DNA of 64,000 nucleotides from Pelagophyceae sp. CCMP2097 (taxonomy: Eukaryota; Sar; Pelagophyceae): contig MU657265.1 of assembly GCA_026770575.1 (NCBI GenBank), forward strand, positions 82,528 to 146,527. The letters run 5' to 3'. The notes below the pieces were generated by a model. That model did no database searches, was not told the DNA's origin, and saw only the letters and a program-made list of their open reading frames with translations. The translations under genes were made by a program, and so were the position numbers. Positions 13,301-22,190 of this stretch are shown here, piece by piece (the first letter of the stretch is position 1; each line of letters opens with the position of its first letter).

Positions 13301-16300
13301 AACCTGGTCGCTCTGGCGGCGGCGCAGCCGCAAAACGCCGTGCGTGGCATTTTGAGAATGAAAAGTGCCCAACTTTTTCGACTTATTGGGGGCGCGTTTT
13401 GGAAACGGCGGAGATTTTGGAAACCCGGAGACTTGCACCCCCTCCCGGGGGCCGCGCCCTTCGGAGGCGCGCTCCGGCGCCGTGCGGTCCCGGAGCGCGG
13501 ACGGCGCGGCCCCCGGGTCCAAAGACGGACCTCGTGCGCACGTGCGGTCCCTGTGCATAGGGATGCGTCCGTTGAATGGCGGGTACGGGCCGGTCATCCG
13601 GGCCGCCGGCGCGCCCTCGCCCCCGCGTCGATACGTGAAACCTTCCCCCCCCTCTTTGCACGTCCCAAGGCTCGGTCCCAAGGGACGGTCCCAAGGGGTC
13701 CTTTTACGAGCCCCAAGGCGCACGTTCTGGAGGGTGCACGCTGGACGGTCCCTCTTCACGGGCCCTGACGAGGTGATGCGGGCGGTCAAGGGTCCGTAGA
13801 CGGTCCACCGGCGCCCAGAGATCCCGAGGCCCCGTCTACGGGCCCTCGAGGCGGGGCCCTCGAGGCGGGCCCTCGAGGCGGGCCTCGTCTCGACGGGCCT
13901 CGTCTCGACGCTCTCCGCGGCGCTCTCTGCGAGCCTCAAGTCGGGCCCTCCGTACGGCCCCTCTTCAACGTCTTTCGAAAGAGGCTTCAACGTCTTTCGA
14001 AAGAGGCCCTCGAATACGAGCCAATGCAAGGCCACGATGCAAGTCCTCTGTGCGAGCCTGAAGACGCACGGCCCCGAGAGAGGGGCTCTTTCCACGGGGG
14101 TCCGTGGAGACTGGGTCCCTCTACACGGTCCCGAAAGGGAAGGCCCTCTATGCGAGCCTGCAGACTCTCGAGGGTCCTTTGGACGGGGTCTCTCGACGGC
14201 CCCCTTGTACATTGACCGAGCCTTGACTGGCGAGATTGACAGGCCCTCGAAAAGGCCCTCGAAAAGGCCCTCGAGAAGGGTCCTTGGAGGCGGGTCTCTA
14301 CACGGGCCCTCTTGAGCCTGAAGACGGACCCTCTGTACAGGGCCGCGCGCCCTTGATGCAGGCGGCCCATTCGGGCCTCGTCGGTCCGTAGACGGTCGAT
14401 CAAAGGTACCTTGCATCGGCGCATCAGCGGGATTGACAGAGGCCCTGCGGACCGGGTTTTGTAAACCGGTCTGTAAACGGACGACGTTTCAATCGAGACG
14501 GGCCCTCGAGACGGGCCCTCGAGACGAGCCCCAAGACGGGCCCCTCTGGAGGGTCCTTGTTGCGGGTCCTGTATACGGGCGGTCCACCGGGTGCTCTCCA
14601 CCGGGGCGAGAACCGTCTTCGACGGCCCCGGACGGTCCACCGACCGGCCCCCGGATCTCGACCGAATCTTTACGGGCTCGATTGACGGGCTCGATTGACG
14701 GGCCCTCTTGGGGGTCCTTCCAGACGGGCCTCTCCCAGACGGGCCTCTCCAGACGGGCCCTCCCGACGGGCCCTCTTGGCACGAGCCGTTGACGGGTATA
14801 CGAAGCCCCTTGGCACGAAAGCCGGATTCGGGCGGCCCACCGGCGCCTCGACGGGCCCTCGAATATCTTTGTGTACGGCCCTCGAGAAGGGTCCTTGGAG
14901 ACGGGCCTTTGGACGGGGGGCCTCTCTTCGAGCCTGATCAAGGGCCTTTTGACGGCGCCCGCTTCGCATCAAAGGTCCCGTCGCCCTTGCAAAGGCCGTG
15001 CGACAGGAAAGGTCCTAATCAAAGCACCGGGCCTCTCCGGCTCCTCCTTGGCAGGCCCTCTGGATCGGCTTCCACGGAGGGCCCATCGGCTTCCACGGAG
15101 GGCCGTCTCTTCGAGCCTGCAGACGACCCAAATGACGGCCTCTCTGACGGTGCCGGCCTCGATGATACGGTCCCTGATCCCATACGGTCCACGGGGGCGT
15201 CTACGCCCCCGGGCGTCTACCGTATCAACCGGGTCCCTCGGCGGGTATACGGCCCGTCTCCAAAGGCCGTCGAGGCGGTTCTCGACGGACCCGGAGACTG
15301 CGAGGCTGAAGACGGGCTTCTGGACGGCCCCTCTGACAGGCTCCTTACGGGCGCGGGCCCCGACGCGGGACCTCGTGCGGGACCTCGTGCGGCACCCGAT
15401 ACGGTCTCCCGGGGCGCAGACGGGCCCTTCTTGGCGGGCCCTTCTTGGCGGGCCCTCTGCGCAGTTGGTTCGGGCCCTTTTCGAGGGCCCTCGGCGCCGT
15501 TTCTCTGACGGGCTCCTTTCGTGGGCTCTGACAGAGCTCTTTGGGCCCTGGCACGGTCCGTAGACAGCCCGTTTCAGCGACGGCGGCTCCGGGCCCTCGA
15601 ATCCCGGGCCCTTGAAACCGCGGTTCTCCAAGTGCCTGTTGGCAACGCGGCGTTGCCACCCAGGTGCCACCCAGTACGACGCAATTCCACGGGATGCGTC
15701 CCGCAGGGTCCTTGGAGAGGGACCTCTTCATGCGCCCTCTGAATTCAAAGCCGGGTTTTCTTCAAAGCCGGGCCCTCTTCAAAGCCGGGCCCTCTTCAAA
15801 GCCGGGCCCTCTTCAAGCCGGGCCCTCGAAGAAGGGCCTCGATGCGCGGTCCCCAGAATCCGCCATTCCCTCGTGCGGTCGCTGACCCGGCCTGCCGCAA
15901 GCGCCCTCGCATCCCGCTGGCCATTTCAAGGCCCGGGCAAGGTCCCTTGCGACGGGCCCAAAGTGCCATCCCGTGGACGGGCCCTGTCAAAATTTGGCGG
16001 CCCCCATCCGTGGGCGGTCCACCGGCAACTCGGCCGGGGCCCAAAGCCACAAGGCTCGTTTGCGAGCCTGAAGACGGGCCCTTGAGAGCAGGGAGGGCGC
16101 ACGAAAGGTTGCCAAGCATCTGTGCCAAACCCGAGTCGCGGCTCTGGAACGACGACCCAACTTCAAAGGGTCTGTGCCAAACCCACTCAAAGACGGCCAC
16201 AACACCCGGCAAGCCCGACCCCCGGGTTGAAGGGCGAACCCGGCCCTGCTTCCGCCATAGGGCGGTCCCAAAGGACGGTCCCGAGAGACGGCCCCTTGAG

Positions 16301-18354
16301 GGGTCCTTTGGGCAGTTCCTTCGACGTCTGCAAAGGTCGCTTTGATTGGCGGCCCCAAAGACGGCCCGATGGTCGCTCGGCTGCATGCCCCTCGACAGCG
16401 GCCCCTCTGCGACGTCCCCTGGACGGGCCAAAAGGAGGGTCGCTCGGACGGGCCCTCGGGCAGGTCCCTCGGGCAGGTCCCCGGACTCTCAAACCATGTG
16501 GCATCTCCCAGCCGAGGAGCCGTAAAGGGACCCTGGAAGGGCCAGAACGCGGGTATCTTGCAAGGACCTTGCACGGGGGCTTGAGAGGGCCCTTGAAAGA
16601 GATCTTGCGAGTGGCCGCAAAAGAGGCCTTGCAGGGGCCGTCCTTCCGGGCTCCTCGAGGGCACTCGTATGGTCTCCAGGCCAGTCCCTCGAGACGCGCC
16701 GTCGACACGTCCCTCGAGGCAGGCCTTTGAGACGGCGCTTCTCGAGGCGGGCCCTCGTGCGACGGCCCTCTCGAGAAAGCCCTTCGTACGGTCCTTTGGA
16801 GGCCCGCCTTTCGAAACGGGCCCAAAGACTCGGAGGCGGCCCGTCTCTCACAAAGGATCGGCGGGCCCTCTCGGTCCTCATGGATACAGCGGTCGTTTGA
16901 GGCGGGCTATTGGGAGGCGGGTCCTCGAGACGGCCCCTCAACTGCCCCTTTGGACAAGGCCTCTCTATGCGGTCCCTCGAGACGAGCCCTCGAGAAAGGC
17001 CGGTGAGACGGGCCCTCGAGAACGGCCGGTGAGACGGGCCCTCGAGACGGGCTCTCACGAGGCGGTCTTCGAGGGGCGGTCTTTCTCTCAAGCGGATCGA
17101 GGGGCCCTCGAGAACGGCCCCTCTGAACGGCCCCTCTCTCCGGCCCCTCGTGGTCCTTCTGCAGCCCCTGTCGTCCACGGCCCCTCCGACGAACCCCCGA
17201 GACGGCCCCTCTCCAAGGACGGGCCCTCGTACCTGTCCCGTCTCGAAACGGGCCCAAAGCACGGGGTGCCGACGGCGGACGGTCCCTCGTGACAATTCGA
17301 GATGATTTCTTGGACAGCTCCTCACCCTCAAGGCGGGCCTCTCGCCTCGGAGGCGGGCCCATCGAGGCGGGCCCATCGAGGCGGGGCCGGGCAAGTGACC
17401 GCCGCTTTGCAGGGGGCCGCCCGGAGCATTTCAAAGGCCCTTGAAAGAGGCCGAAGCAAGCGACGGTCCAGAGGCCGAAGCAAGTGGCCGCTAAAGAGGC
17501 CTCGCAGGGGCGGGTTCGGAGAGCAAGTTGTACCAACCCGGAAGGGTTTGTCAAACGGCCCGTCTTGGAGAGGTTCCCTTTTTGGGCCACGGCCAGACCC
17601 ACTCAAAGACGGGCGAGGCCAAAACGAGGAAAACCCGGCAAACGCAATCCGCGAGTTGAAGGGCCCGAACCCGCCCCTGCTCCTGCTTTGGAGGATCCCT
17701 TTTTACGGGCCTTCCGACGGGCTCCTGGTCTCGGGTCTTGACAATGGCCCTGGAGCGGGCCTCTACTGCCCTACGATTGTATGAATCACAATAAATTCAA
17801 TTCATTCTACGGAATCGGACTGAATTGAATTCATTCATGTAATGCACGTCAAGAATGAACACCATTGAGGTGGAGCTGCACGCTGCCGCGGCGCAGCTGC
17901 AGCGGCGCTTCAAGCTGCCGGAGAAGCAGGGCGCGCACCTGAAGCTCAAGGCGCTCGCCGCGTGAGTGGGGTGTTTGGCACATCGTGGGCAGACGCGGAA
18001 GAAGATTTGTTCTTCTTCTGAAAATGAAGTCCCCGACCTAGGTCTGCGCAGTGGCCTGCACTTCGAGCGTACGCCTCTGACAAAAAGTCGTCCGCCGCGT
18101 CCATCGGCCTCGCGCCCTTCGCGCGCGCGTGCGCGGCGGGCGCGCAGCCCGTTGCCGACGTGGAGTGGTACGTCGACCGACTCCCGGTGGAAGAGCGGTT
18201 TGCGGTGTGCATCGAGTTATCGCTCTGGCGCGGCGCCTTGGACGCGGCGGTGAAGTTGAAGTCCCCGAACAAGCTGGCCGAGGTGCAGCAAACGTGCAAG
18301 GACCCGGACGTGGTCCAGCGCGCGCAAGATGCGATGACGCGGCTGCAGTCATGA
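188..18354 (+). CDS. VPS16: VPS16, HOPS/CORVET core subunit, about 22 exons
   Basis: Vps16 is a subunit of the HOPS and CORVET tethering complexes that drive endosome and vacuole fusion. It has an N-terminal beta-propeller and a C-terminal alpha-solenoid that binds Vps33. Exons traced: 188-241, 323-412, 521-~833, 1673-1810, 2465-2554, 2603-~2660, 4080-4112, 4238-4351, 4554-4681, 6618-6786, 6832-6861, 7941-7998, 8074-8207, 8252-8311, 9682-9785, 9943-10104, 11030-11108, 12982-13100, 13147-13189, 13235-13339, 17870-17961, 18042-18354. Joined in phase they follow the family from end to end and give about 820 aa, against about 840 in animals. The ATG at 188 opens with DWQALGDVQYRKWPMYK. The TGA is at 18352. 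Unresolved points are the end of exon 3 and a possible small exon between exons 6 and 7; a peptide ending GVAVVA near 2911-2954 could be part of it. The introns after exons 4 and 16 appear to be GC-AG. Confidence 0.93.
834..1672 (+). other. VPS16 intron 3: repeat-filled
   Basis: This intron is filled with degenerate copies of a GACAAGGTCCC/CGTGGCAAGGTCC type motif and ends in a purine-rich tract before the TTTTAG acceptor at 1672. I see no coding signal. The same motif family fills introns of the minus-strand gene (42.9-43.7 kb and 50.0-50.6 kb). Confidence 0.6.
1811..2464 (+). other. VPS16 intron 4: probable GC-AG intron
   Basis: The donor reads ACC|GCAAGC and the acceptor CGCAG|GCC. Inside are repeats of the type GGGACCTTGTCAC and a short run of CCTTCCGACGG units at about 2324-2356. 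Joining the flanks in phase gives LPAAIT-AMTVAPNGRF, which matches the family spacing. Confidence 0.6.
2661..4079 (+). other. VPS16 intron 6 region, possible hidden small exon
   Basis: This is GC-rich non-coding sequence with degenerate CGGCCCCGAC and GGACGGTCC repeats. The family has about nine residues between the exon 6 and exon 7 peptides. The peptide ADDGVPSGVAVVA at about 2911-2954 could supply them, but I could not make its splice phase fit. Confidence 0.45.
4554..18354 (+). CDS. VPS16: VPS16 exons 9-22: C-terminal alpha-solenoid part
   Basis: Exons 9-22 encode the Vps16_C-type helical solenoid. Landmarks are DSKADANMRSL in exon 9, AAYGKSFC and FPADDFV in exon 10, VLNTLRQSDP in the 30-nt exon 11, and ATIID joined to RLVSRGKHALAL across exons 12-13. 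Later ones are VALHWACAKIKKL in exon 13, QLLLEYEGDAAEQVKVLL in exon 15, FFKIVARYKEPTALLVAYYR in exon 16, AAEEQLDLLRIQ in exon 19 and WYVDRLPVEERFAVC in exon 22. Each junction keeps phase and the residue spacing matches the animal protein closely. The last exon is the longest intact one (313 nt). Confidence 0.9.
4682..6617 (+). other. VPS16 intron 9: repeat-filled
   Basis: The donor is GTGCCGAG and the acceptor CGCCTAG. The intron carries degenerate GGGCCCTCGAG-like repeats and a short 12-nt tandem (CGCAAAGTCCGT-like) at about 5713-5763. No coding signal was seen. Confidence 0.6.
6862..7940 (+). other. VPS16 intron 11: repeat-filled
   Basis: It begins with GTCACG directly after the 30-nt exon 11 and ends with CCCCTAG. 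It contains degenerate CTCTCGAGACG-type repeats and a run of CAAAGACCGTGGGTC-like units at about 7518-7590. No gene was seen. Confidence 0.6.
8312..9681 (+). other. VPS16 intron 14: repeats and a MITE-like fragment
   Basis: At 8640-8960 it has degenerate GGCCACTTGCACGGCC-like repeats. At about 9105-9165 there is a fragment of the element family common at 36-41 kb (motif TTTTAGCGATCACACCGT). At 9384-9458 there is a 23-nt unit in three near-perfect copies. The region 8345-8530 is open on the minus strand, but nothing else supports coding there. Confidence 0.6.
9384..9458. repeat. 23-nt minisatellite, three copies
   Basis: The unit contains GGTTCGGAAGGAGGTACTCG and repeats three times with almost no change, inside VPS16 intron 14. 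Confidence 0.9.
10105..11029 (+). other. VPS16 intron 16: probable GC-AG intron
   Basis: The donor reads TACCG|GCATCC and the acceptor CCCACAG. Only this GC donor keeps the phase that joins VAYYR to QHARLDRGG and reproduces the family spacing. The content is degenerate GC-rich repeats without coding signal. Confidence 0.55.
11325..11478. repeat. 22-nt minisatellite, seven copies
   Basis: The unit resembles GCGGCCTCTATACGGTCC plus GTTG. Seven head-to-tail copies differ mainly at TAT/TCT and GTC/GCC positions. It lies in VPS16 intron 17. Confidence 0.93.
12596..12672. repeat. 12-nt minisatellite, six to seven copies
   Basis: The unit is CCAGAATCGGCC, repeated almost perfectly. It is in frame with an open stretch, but it lies inside VPS16 intron 17 and is not thought to be translated. 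Confidence 0.93.
13340..17869 (+). other. VPS16 intron 20: 4.5-kb repeat-filled intron
   Basis: This is the largest VPS16 intron. The donor is GTGCGTGG and the acceptor CCATTGAG. It is built of degenerate GGGCCCTCGAGACGGG-like repeats, with a 17-nt tandem (AAAGCCGGGCCCTCTTC) at about 15760-15825. The last 100 bases before the acceptor turn AT-rich and contain small AATTGAATTC-type palindromes. No gene was seen on either strand. Confidence 0.65.
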
Positions 18355-18408
18355 AACAGGGCCCCGCAGGGGCCGAGAGCCTCTTACTATCTCAGCACTG
18401 TATGGCTT
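18350..18408 (+). repeat. VPS16: VPS16 3' end complementary to its 5' leader
   Basis: From the CATGA that contains the stop codon onward, the sequence matches the reverse complement of about 134-190. Roughly 50 of 56 aligned bases agree, with two short indels. It forms the inner inverted-repeat pair of the locus. Confidence 0.85.
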
Positions 18409-20340
18409 CCGAGCGGCTTGCGGGAAGGTTCAACTTGAGCTTCAATTTCTAATACACGTTGCTTTCATGGTTGTTACTGAGGATTCGTACTGTCGTCGGC
18501 GCGGGGCCCCGGCGGCGTGGGCGCCGCGTGCGGCGGGCGCGCTGTTGCTCTTGCGTCCGGAGCGATTGACGGCCCTTTTGAGGGGAGGATCGCCAGACTG
18601 CCGGCCCGCCTGGCTGTCCACAGATCCATTTGCACCGCATGTTTGCGATCATGGTCTTGCGATGATGCTCAACATACGTATATGAGCATACGTATGTATA
18701 CGTATATACGTATATACGCGCACGTATTGACGTATTGACATATACGTATACTTCTACGTATATAAGCGCATACGTTTACGTCTACCTTGGAGTTCTTTTT
18801 CAAACGTCGGTCCACACCCTCGTTGGCTTATGCTGAGAGTTATTTTTCAAACGCCGGTCCGCATCTATACGTATACGCTTATATAGTTTTCCGGATAATG
18901 CTTCGACTAAGCCATGAAAATGTCCAGTTATTGCATGGCTTAGACTCAACCAAGAAAATGAGAATCTTGTTGGACTAGGATCCATGTCAAAAATTATGTG
19001 GGAACTTTTTTGACTGCATGCAGTCGATAACTTTTGACTGCATGCAGTCAAGAAGTGGGAACTTTTATGCAGTCAAAAGTGGTAGAATTTTTCAGACGAG
19101 CGAGAGGCCATGTCAACCTGTTGTCGTCGCCGCACTCGCCATATGGACCCACGCGGCGGCGCAGGCCTCGTCGCCCGTAAACGATCACGTCGCCGCCCTT
19201 GGATGGGGAACGCCCGCTGGATTCCGCGCATCGATTCATTGTCCAAATACGAATTCATATACTATGTCAACCATTGTGGTTGTATTGCTTGGCATAGACG
19301 AAGCCAACCGATAGGCCTGTGGGATCTTGACATGGACTATGTCAACCACTTCGGTTGTCTTCCTTTGCATAGGCTATGCCAATCTTTTGGCCTGTTCCGA
19401 CATAAGGTTCCGCGAATTTTTATCAGGGTCGTCGACCGTGATGGTAATTTTAATTTTAATTGTATATTTAAAGTAGATGCGTGGGTCGCCACGGTGCGTG
19501 GATGAGTTTCCCTTTTTATGCATCGTTCTTGTAATTTTAATCGTTATTGTAATTTTAATCGTCAGCGCCTTGTAATTTTAATTGTATATTTAAAACCAAG
19601 AAAATGAGAATCTTATTTGACTAGGTTCAGGTCAAAAATAAGTGGAAACTCGTTAGACTAGGTTCCGTGTCAAAAATGTGGTAACTATTTTACTAGGGTC
19701 TTGAAAATTATTTGGCTTAGTTTATGCCAAGATTTATCACGAATTGGTTGGCTTAGTTGATGCCAAAACATATCACATATTAGTTGGCTTAGTTGATGCC
19801 AAAAACTATCACGAATTGGTTGGCTTAGTTTATGCCAACCTTTTATGGTATATCGGTTGGCTCAATATGTGAGGTTCATGTCAAAAATTATGTGGCAACT
19901 TTTTTGAATGGGTGCAGTCAAAAAGTGGTAATTTTGACTGCATGCAGTCAAGAAGTGGTAACTTTTTTGACTGCATGCAGTCGATATTTTTTGACTGCAT
20001 GCAGTCAAGAAGTGGTAACCTTTTATGCAGTCAAAAAGTGGTAGAATTTTTCAGACGAGTTAGAGGCTATGTCAACCTGTTGTCCCGAGGTCGGTCGGTT
20101 GGTCGGGACCTTCTGAAGCCGACCGACCGGGATTTTACCAGGTAAATACCAGGTAAAATATCAATTTCAGGCAAATTACCAAGTTTCAGCGATATTATCG
20201 CCAAACAGTTGGTGACTCATTATTCGGACTCCGTTGGAGACTCAAACCCGATTTTGAGGCGACCCAAGTGCGATTTTTCTGTTGATTGTTACTCTAAAGT
20301 GATAGCTCCGGCCAGCCGAGGTCAACCGCGATCTAAAGGG
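18409..20340. repeat. AT-rich island with palindromic tandem repeats
   Basis: Base composition drops sharply to AT-rich. The island contains a TACGTA-type simple repeat (about 18660-18780) and two related blocks carrying the palindrome GACTGCATGCAGTC (19005-19120 and 19905-20090). Between them is a run of imperfect TTGGCTTAGTTTATGCCAA palindromes spaced about 45 nt apart (19705-19870), with GACTAGGTTC-containing repeats at 18950-18990 and 19610-19700. I see no convincing gene. Confidence 0.8.
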
Positions 20341-20900
20341 CACTGAAACTCACGGCGGAACCAACTTTTTCAACCAGACCCTTCCGACCGATATTTGCCC
20401 CCGATCTCGGTTGGGATTTGTAAGGTAACACCTTTGGGACTTCGCCCGGGGCTCCGCCGACGCTCTTTTTTTTTTTGACCGGCTGGACGCTTGCGGCCTG
20501 CACCACTGCTCCCTTCGGTGACGGGCCAAAGCTCCGCCCCGCTCCGAGGCCCTGTGGCCCATGCGACAAGCGATTGTGTTGCGGTATATATACCGGGCCC
20601 CACAATAGGGGGGTTCAGCAAAAAGAAAATCCGCAAATAAATCCATAATCGGCCAGTTAACGGAAAATAGTACCGCATGGATGTATTTCCGACCTTTAGC
20701 TTTTCGGAGTTTTTTTTGGCCGGCCCCAAAAAGTCGCAAAGCTTTGAGGATTTTCTGCACGCGGAAAAAAAATCATAATCGGCGCTGGCGGTCGCCGCGG
20801 ACGCGCGGCAAGTGGCGGAGTCGGCCGAGGTCGCTAGTACCACCCCCCCCCCGAGCGTCGCGCATCGCCCGGGCTCGAAATGGCCGCGCCGCCAGAAGTG
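20341..20900. other. Non-coding stretch with a repeat fragment
   Basis: No gene is supported here. A copy of the motif GCGGTATATATACCGGG lies at 20581-20597. It recurs at 35365 and, altered, at 22149 and 35709 as part of the SINE-like family. Confidence 0.5.
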
Positions 20901-20942
20901 GCTTTTGGCACGGTGCGCTGGAGACCCGCCGGCGCGCGCTTT

Positions 20943-21204
20943 CATCGGAATCTATCTACGGAGAACTGAGGCCTTGGTACTGGAAGCCGTGCGAGCGCCT
21001 GAGGCCGTTGTATAGAGCGCGCGGGCGGGCGCTGCGATAGCCGAGCATGGCGTTGAACGGCCCGACGCCTAGGTAGCCAGCGCAGCAGCGCGGCGCACAG
21101 CGCGGCGCTCCTTCCTTGTCGTGCGCTGCGCTCCTTCCTCGGCGAACACGGCGCAGAGCGACAAGCCCACAAGCGCGGCAACAGCCTCGATGACCACCAT
21201 CAGA
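20943..21204 (-). CDS. Possible small minus-strand secreted or membrane protein
   Basis: On the minus strand, 95 bases identical to the region upstream of VPS16 are followed by an ATG at about 21204. It encodes MVVIEAVAALVGLSLCAVFA, a hydrophobic stretch like a signal peptide or membrane segment, then a basic region (TTRKERRAVRR). A CTAG|G boundary at about 21070 is followed by an open stretch with VGPFNAMLGYRSARPR ending at a stop near 20943. I could not fix the intron or confirm the frame. A plus-strand frame at 20812-21015 is also open, so this is only a candidate. Confidence 0.25.
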
Positions 21205-21234
21205 GTCTCTCGACTTCGAATCGAGAGTGTGTTT

Positions 21235-21329
21235 ATTACAAGAGCGCGCCGGAGGCACACGGAGGACCCGAAGGATACAGCCAAATCCCATTGCAATGCC
21301 CACGTAAATAATTGAAATTATTTAACTAA
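21235..21329. repeat. Right arm of the perfect 95-bp inverted repeat
   Basis: It is the exact reverse complement of 1-95. Adjacent bases differ on the inner side, so the identity stops at 21235. Perfect conservation points to a recent duplication, active homogenisation or an assembly effect. Confidence 0.93.
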
Positions 21330-21527
21330 TCGCTGAACTTTCAAATCCTCCTTATCTTTATTTTTATTATTTTATTTCTTATTGAGCTATTTCTTTTTTC
21401 TTTTTTTTGCGGCCGACCAGATTCGAACCTGTGACCAAAAACTTCTTCTATGATGATTCCAATGAGGCTCCTGCTCGACCTCAACTCCCAATTTTAGCGA
21501 TCGCATCAACCACCAATCGCTAAATCG
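21330..21527 (-). mobile_element. tRNA-derived SINE-like element
   Basis: Read on the minus strand it has a TAGCGATTGGTGG stretch like a Pol III A box. About 90 nt later comes a perfect B box core, GGTTCGAATC. A CGGCCG acceptor-like end and an A/T-rich tail with runs of A follow. It does not fold as an intact tRNA: the T stem has a mismatch and the body is too long. The layout is that of a tRNA-derived SINE. Confidence 0.5.
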
Positions 21528-21582
21528 GCCGAGTTGCTGTTTTTTTCTTTCCAAGGTGGAACCTCGGATTTGCTGGGCGACA

Positions 21583-21631
21583 AGACAGACAGACGGACAG
21601 ACAGACAGACAGACAAACGGACAGACAGACA
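21583..21631. repeat. GACA simple repeat
   Basis: A run of GACA units with a few GACG variants. Translations such as CPFVCLSVCPSVC are a by-product of the repeat. Confidence 0.95.
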
Positions 21632-21658
21632 TAATTGCCCCTGGTAATCCTTCAATCA

Positions 21659-21721
21659 AAGGACCCGAAGGGCCCTTGCCGTAAACTGACGTTGAATAAA
21701 CGGCAAGGACCCTTCGGGTCC
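21659..21721. repeat. Near-perfect 23-bp-arm hairpin
   Basis: The arm starting AGGACCCGAAGGG pairs with the arm ending CCCTTCGGGTCCT with one mismatch over 23 bases and a loop of about 17 nt. The GGACCCGAAGG core also occurs in the 95-bp inverted repeat. Confidence 0.85.
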
Positions 21722-21828
21722 TGAACAACATGTTGGGCTCAATTCAAATCCCGGGCTTAAGTTGCTTTCAATCTTTTACGGATTTTCCCTTTACGGATTT
21801 TTTTTTGCTGAACCTCCCTAATCACCTC

Positions 21829-22190
21829 CACGGATAATGATCCGGTGAATCCCCTTTTGCCCCCAGCGGGCCATTGCGGGTTAATGGGTCCACGTACACA
21901 ATCACTTGCGAATGGTCTCGGGTTCGATTCCTGCAGGGGGCACTCGATTTTGGCGAGTGTTACCCTGGTAAGCCTCCACTCCCCAGCGGTCATGTGTCCA
22001 AGTCACGCAGAAGCCCGCCCCGCGGCAACAGGTTCAAGACCTGCAGTAAGGTCGCCACCGGAGCCGGACCAAGGCCCGGTGCATTATCGTATTTTGTCTT
22101 TCTCCGCGCTAAACCTCCCTTTCCTACGGTATGCGTGTGGGGGAGCGTTGCGGTTTATTTACTGGGCCCCACAATCACCTCCAAGGATAA
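21829..22190 (+). mobile_element. SINE-like repeat, copy 1 (about 350 bp)
   Basis: It carries a B box core GGTTCGATTCC at 21921. A 7-nt TGCCCCC at 21858 is complementary to GGGGGCA at 21936, in the position of a tRNA acceptor stem 85 nt long. A close copy lies at 35380-35735. Each copy ends by repeating its start (ATCACCTCC and GATCCGGTGAATCCCC), so each is flanked by short direct repeats about 350 nt apart. Confidence 0.65.

Noticed and set aside
21395..21527. A functional tRNA gene
   Set aside because: The B box is good but the T stem has a mismatch, the body is too long and no anticodon arm forms. A SINE fits better.
21387..21731. Cys-rich protein with CPFVCLSVCPSVC
   Set aside because: This is a translation of the GACA simple repeat.
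21858..21942. A class II tRNA gene (85 nt with paired ends)
   Set aside because: The acceptor-like ends pair, but the D and anticodon arms do not form convincingly, and the segment sits in a repeat family.
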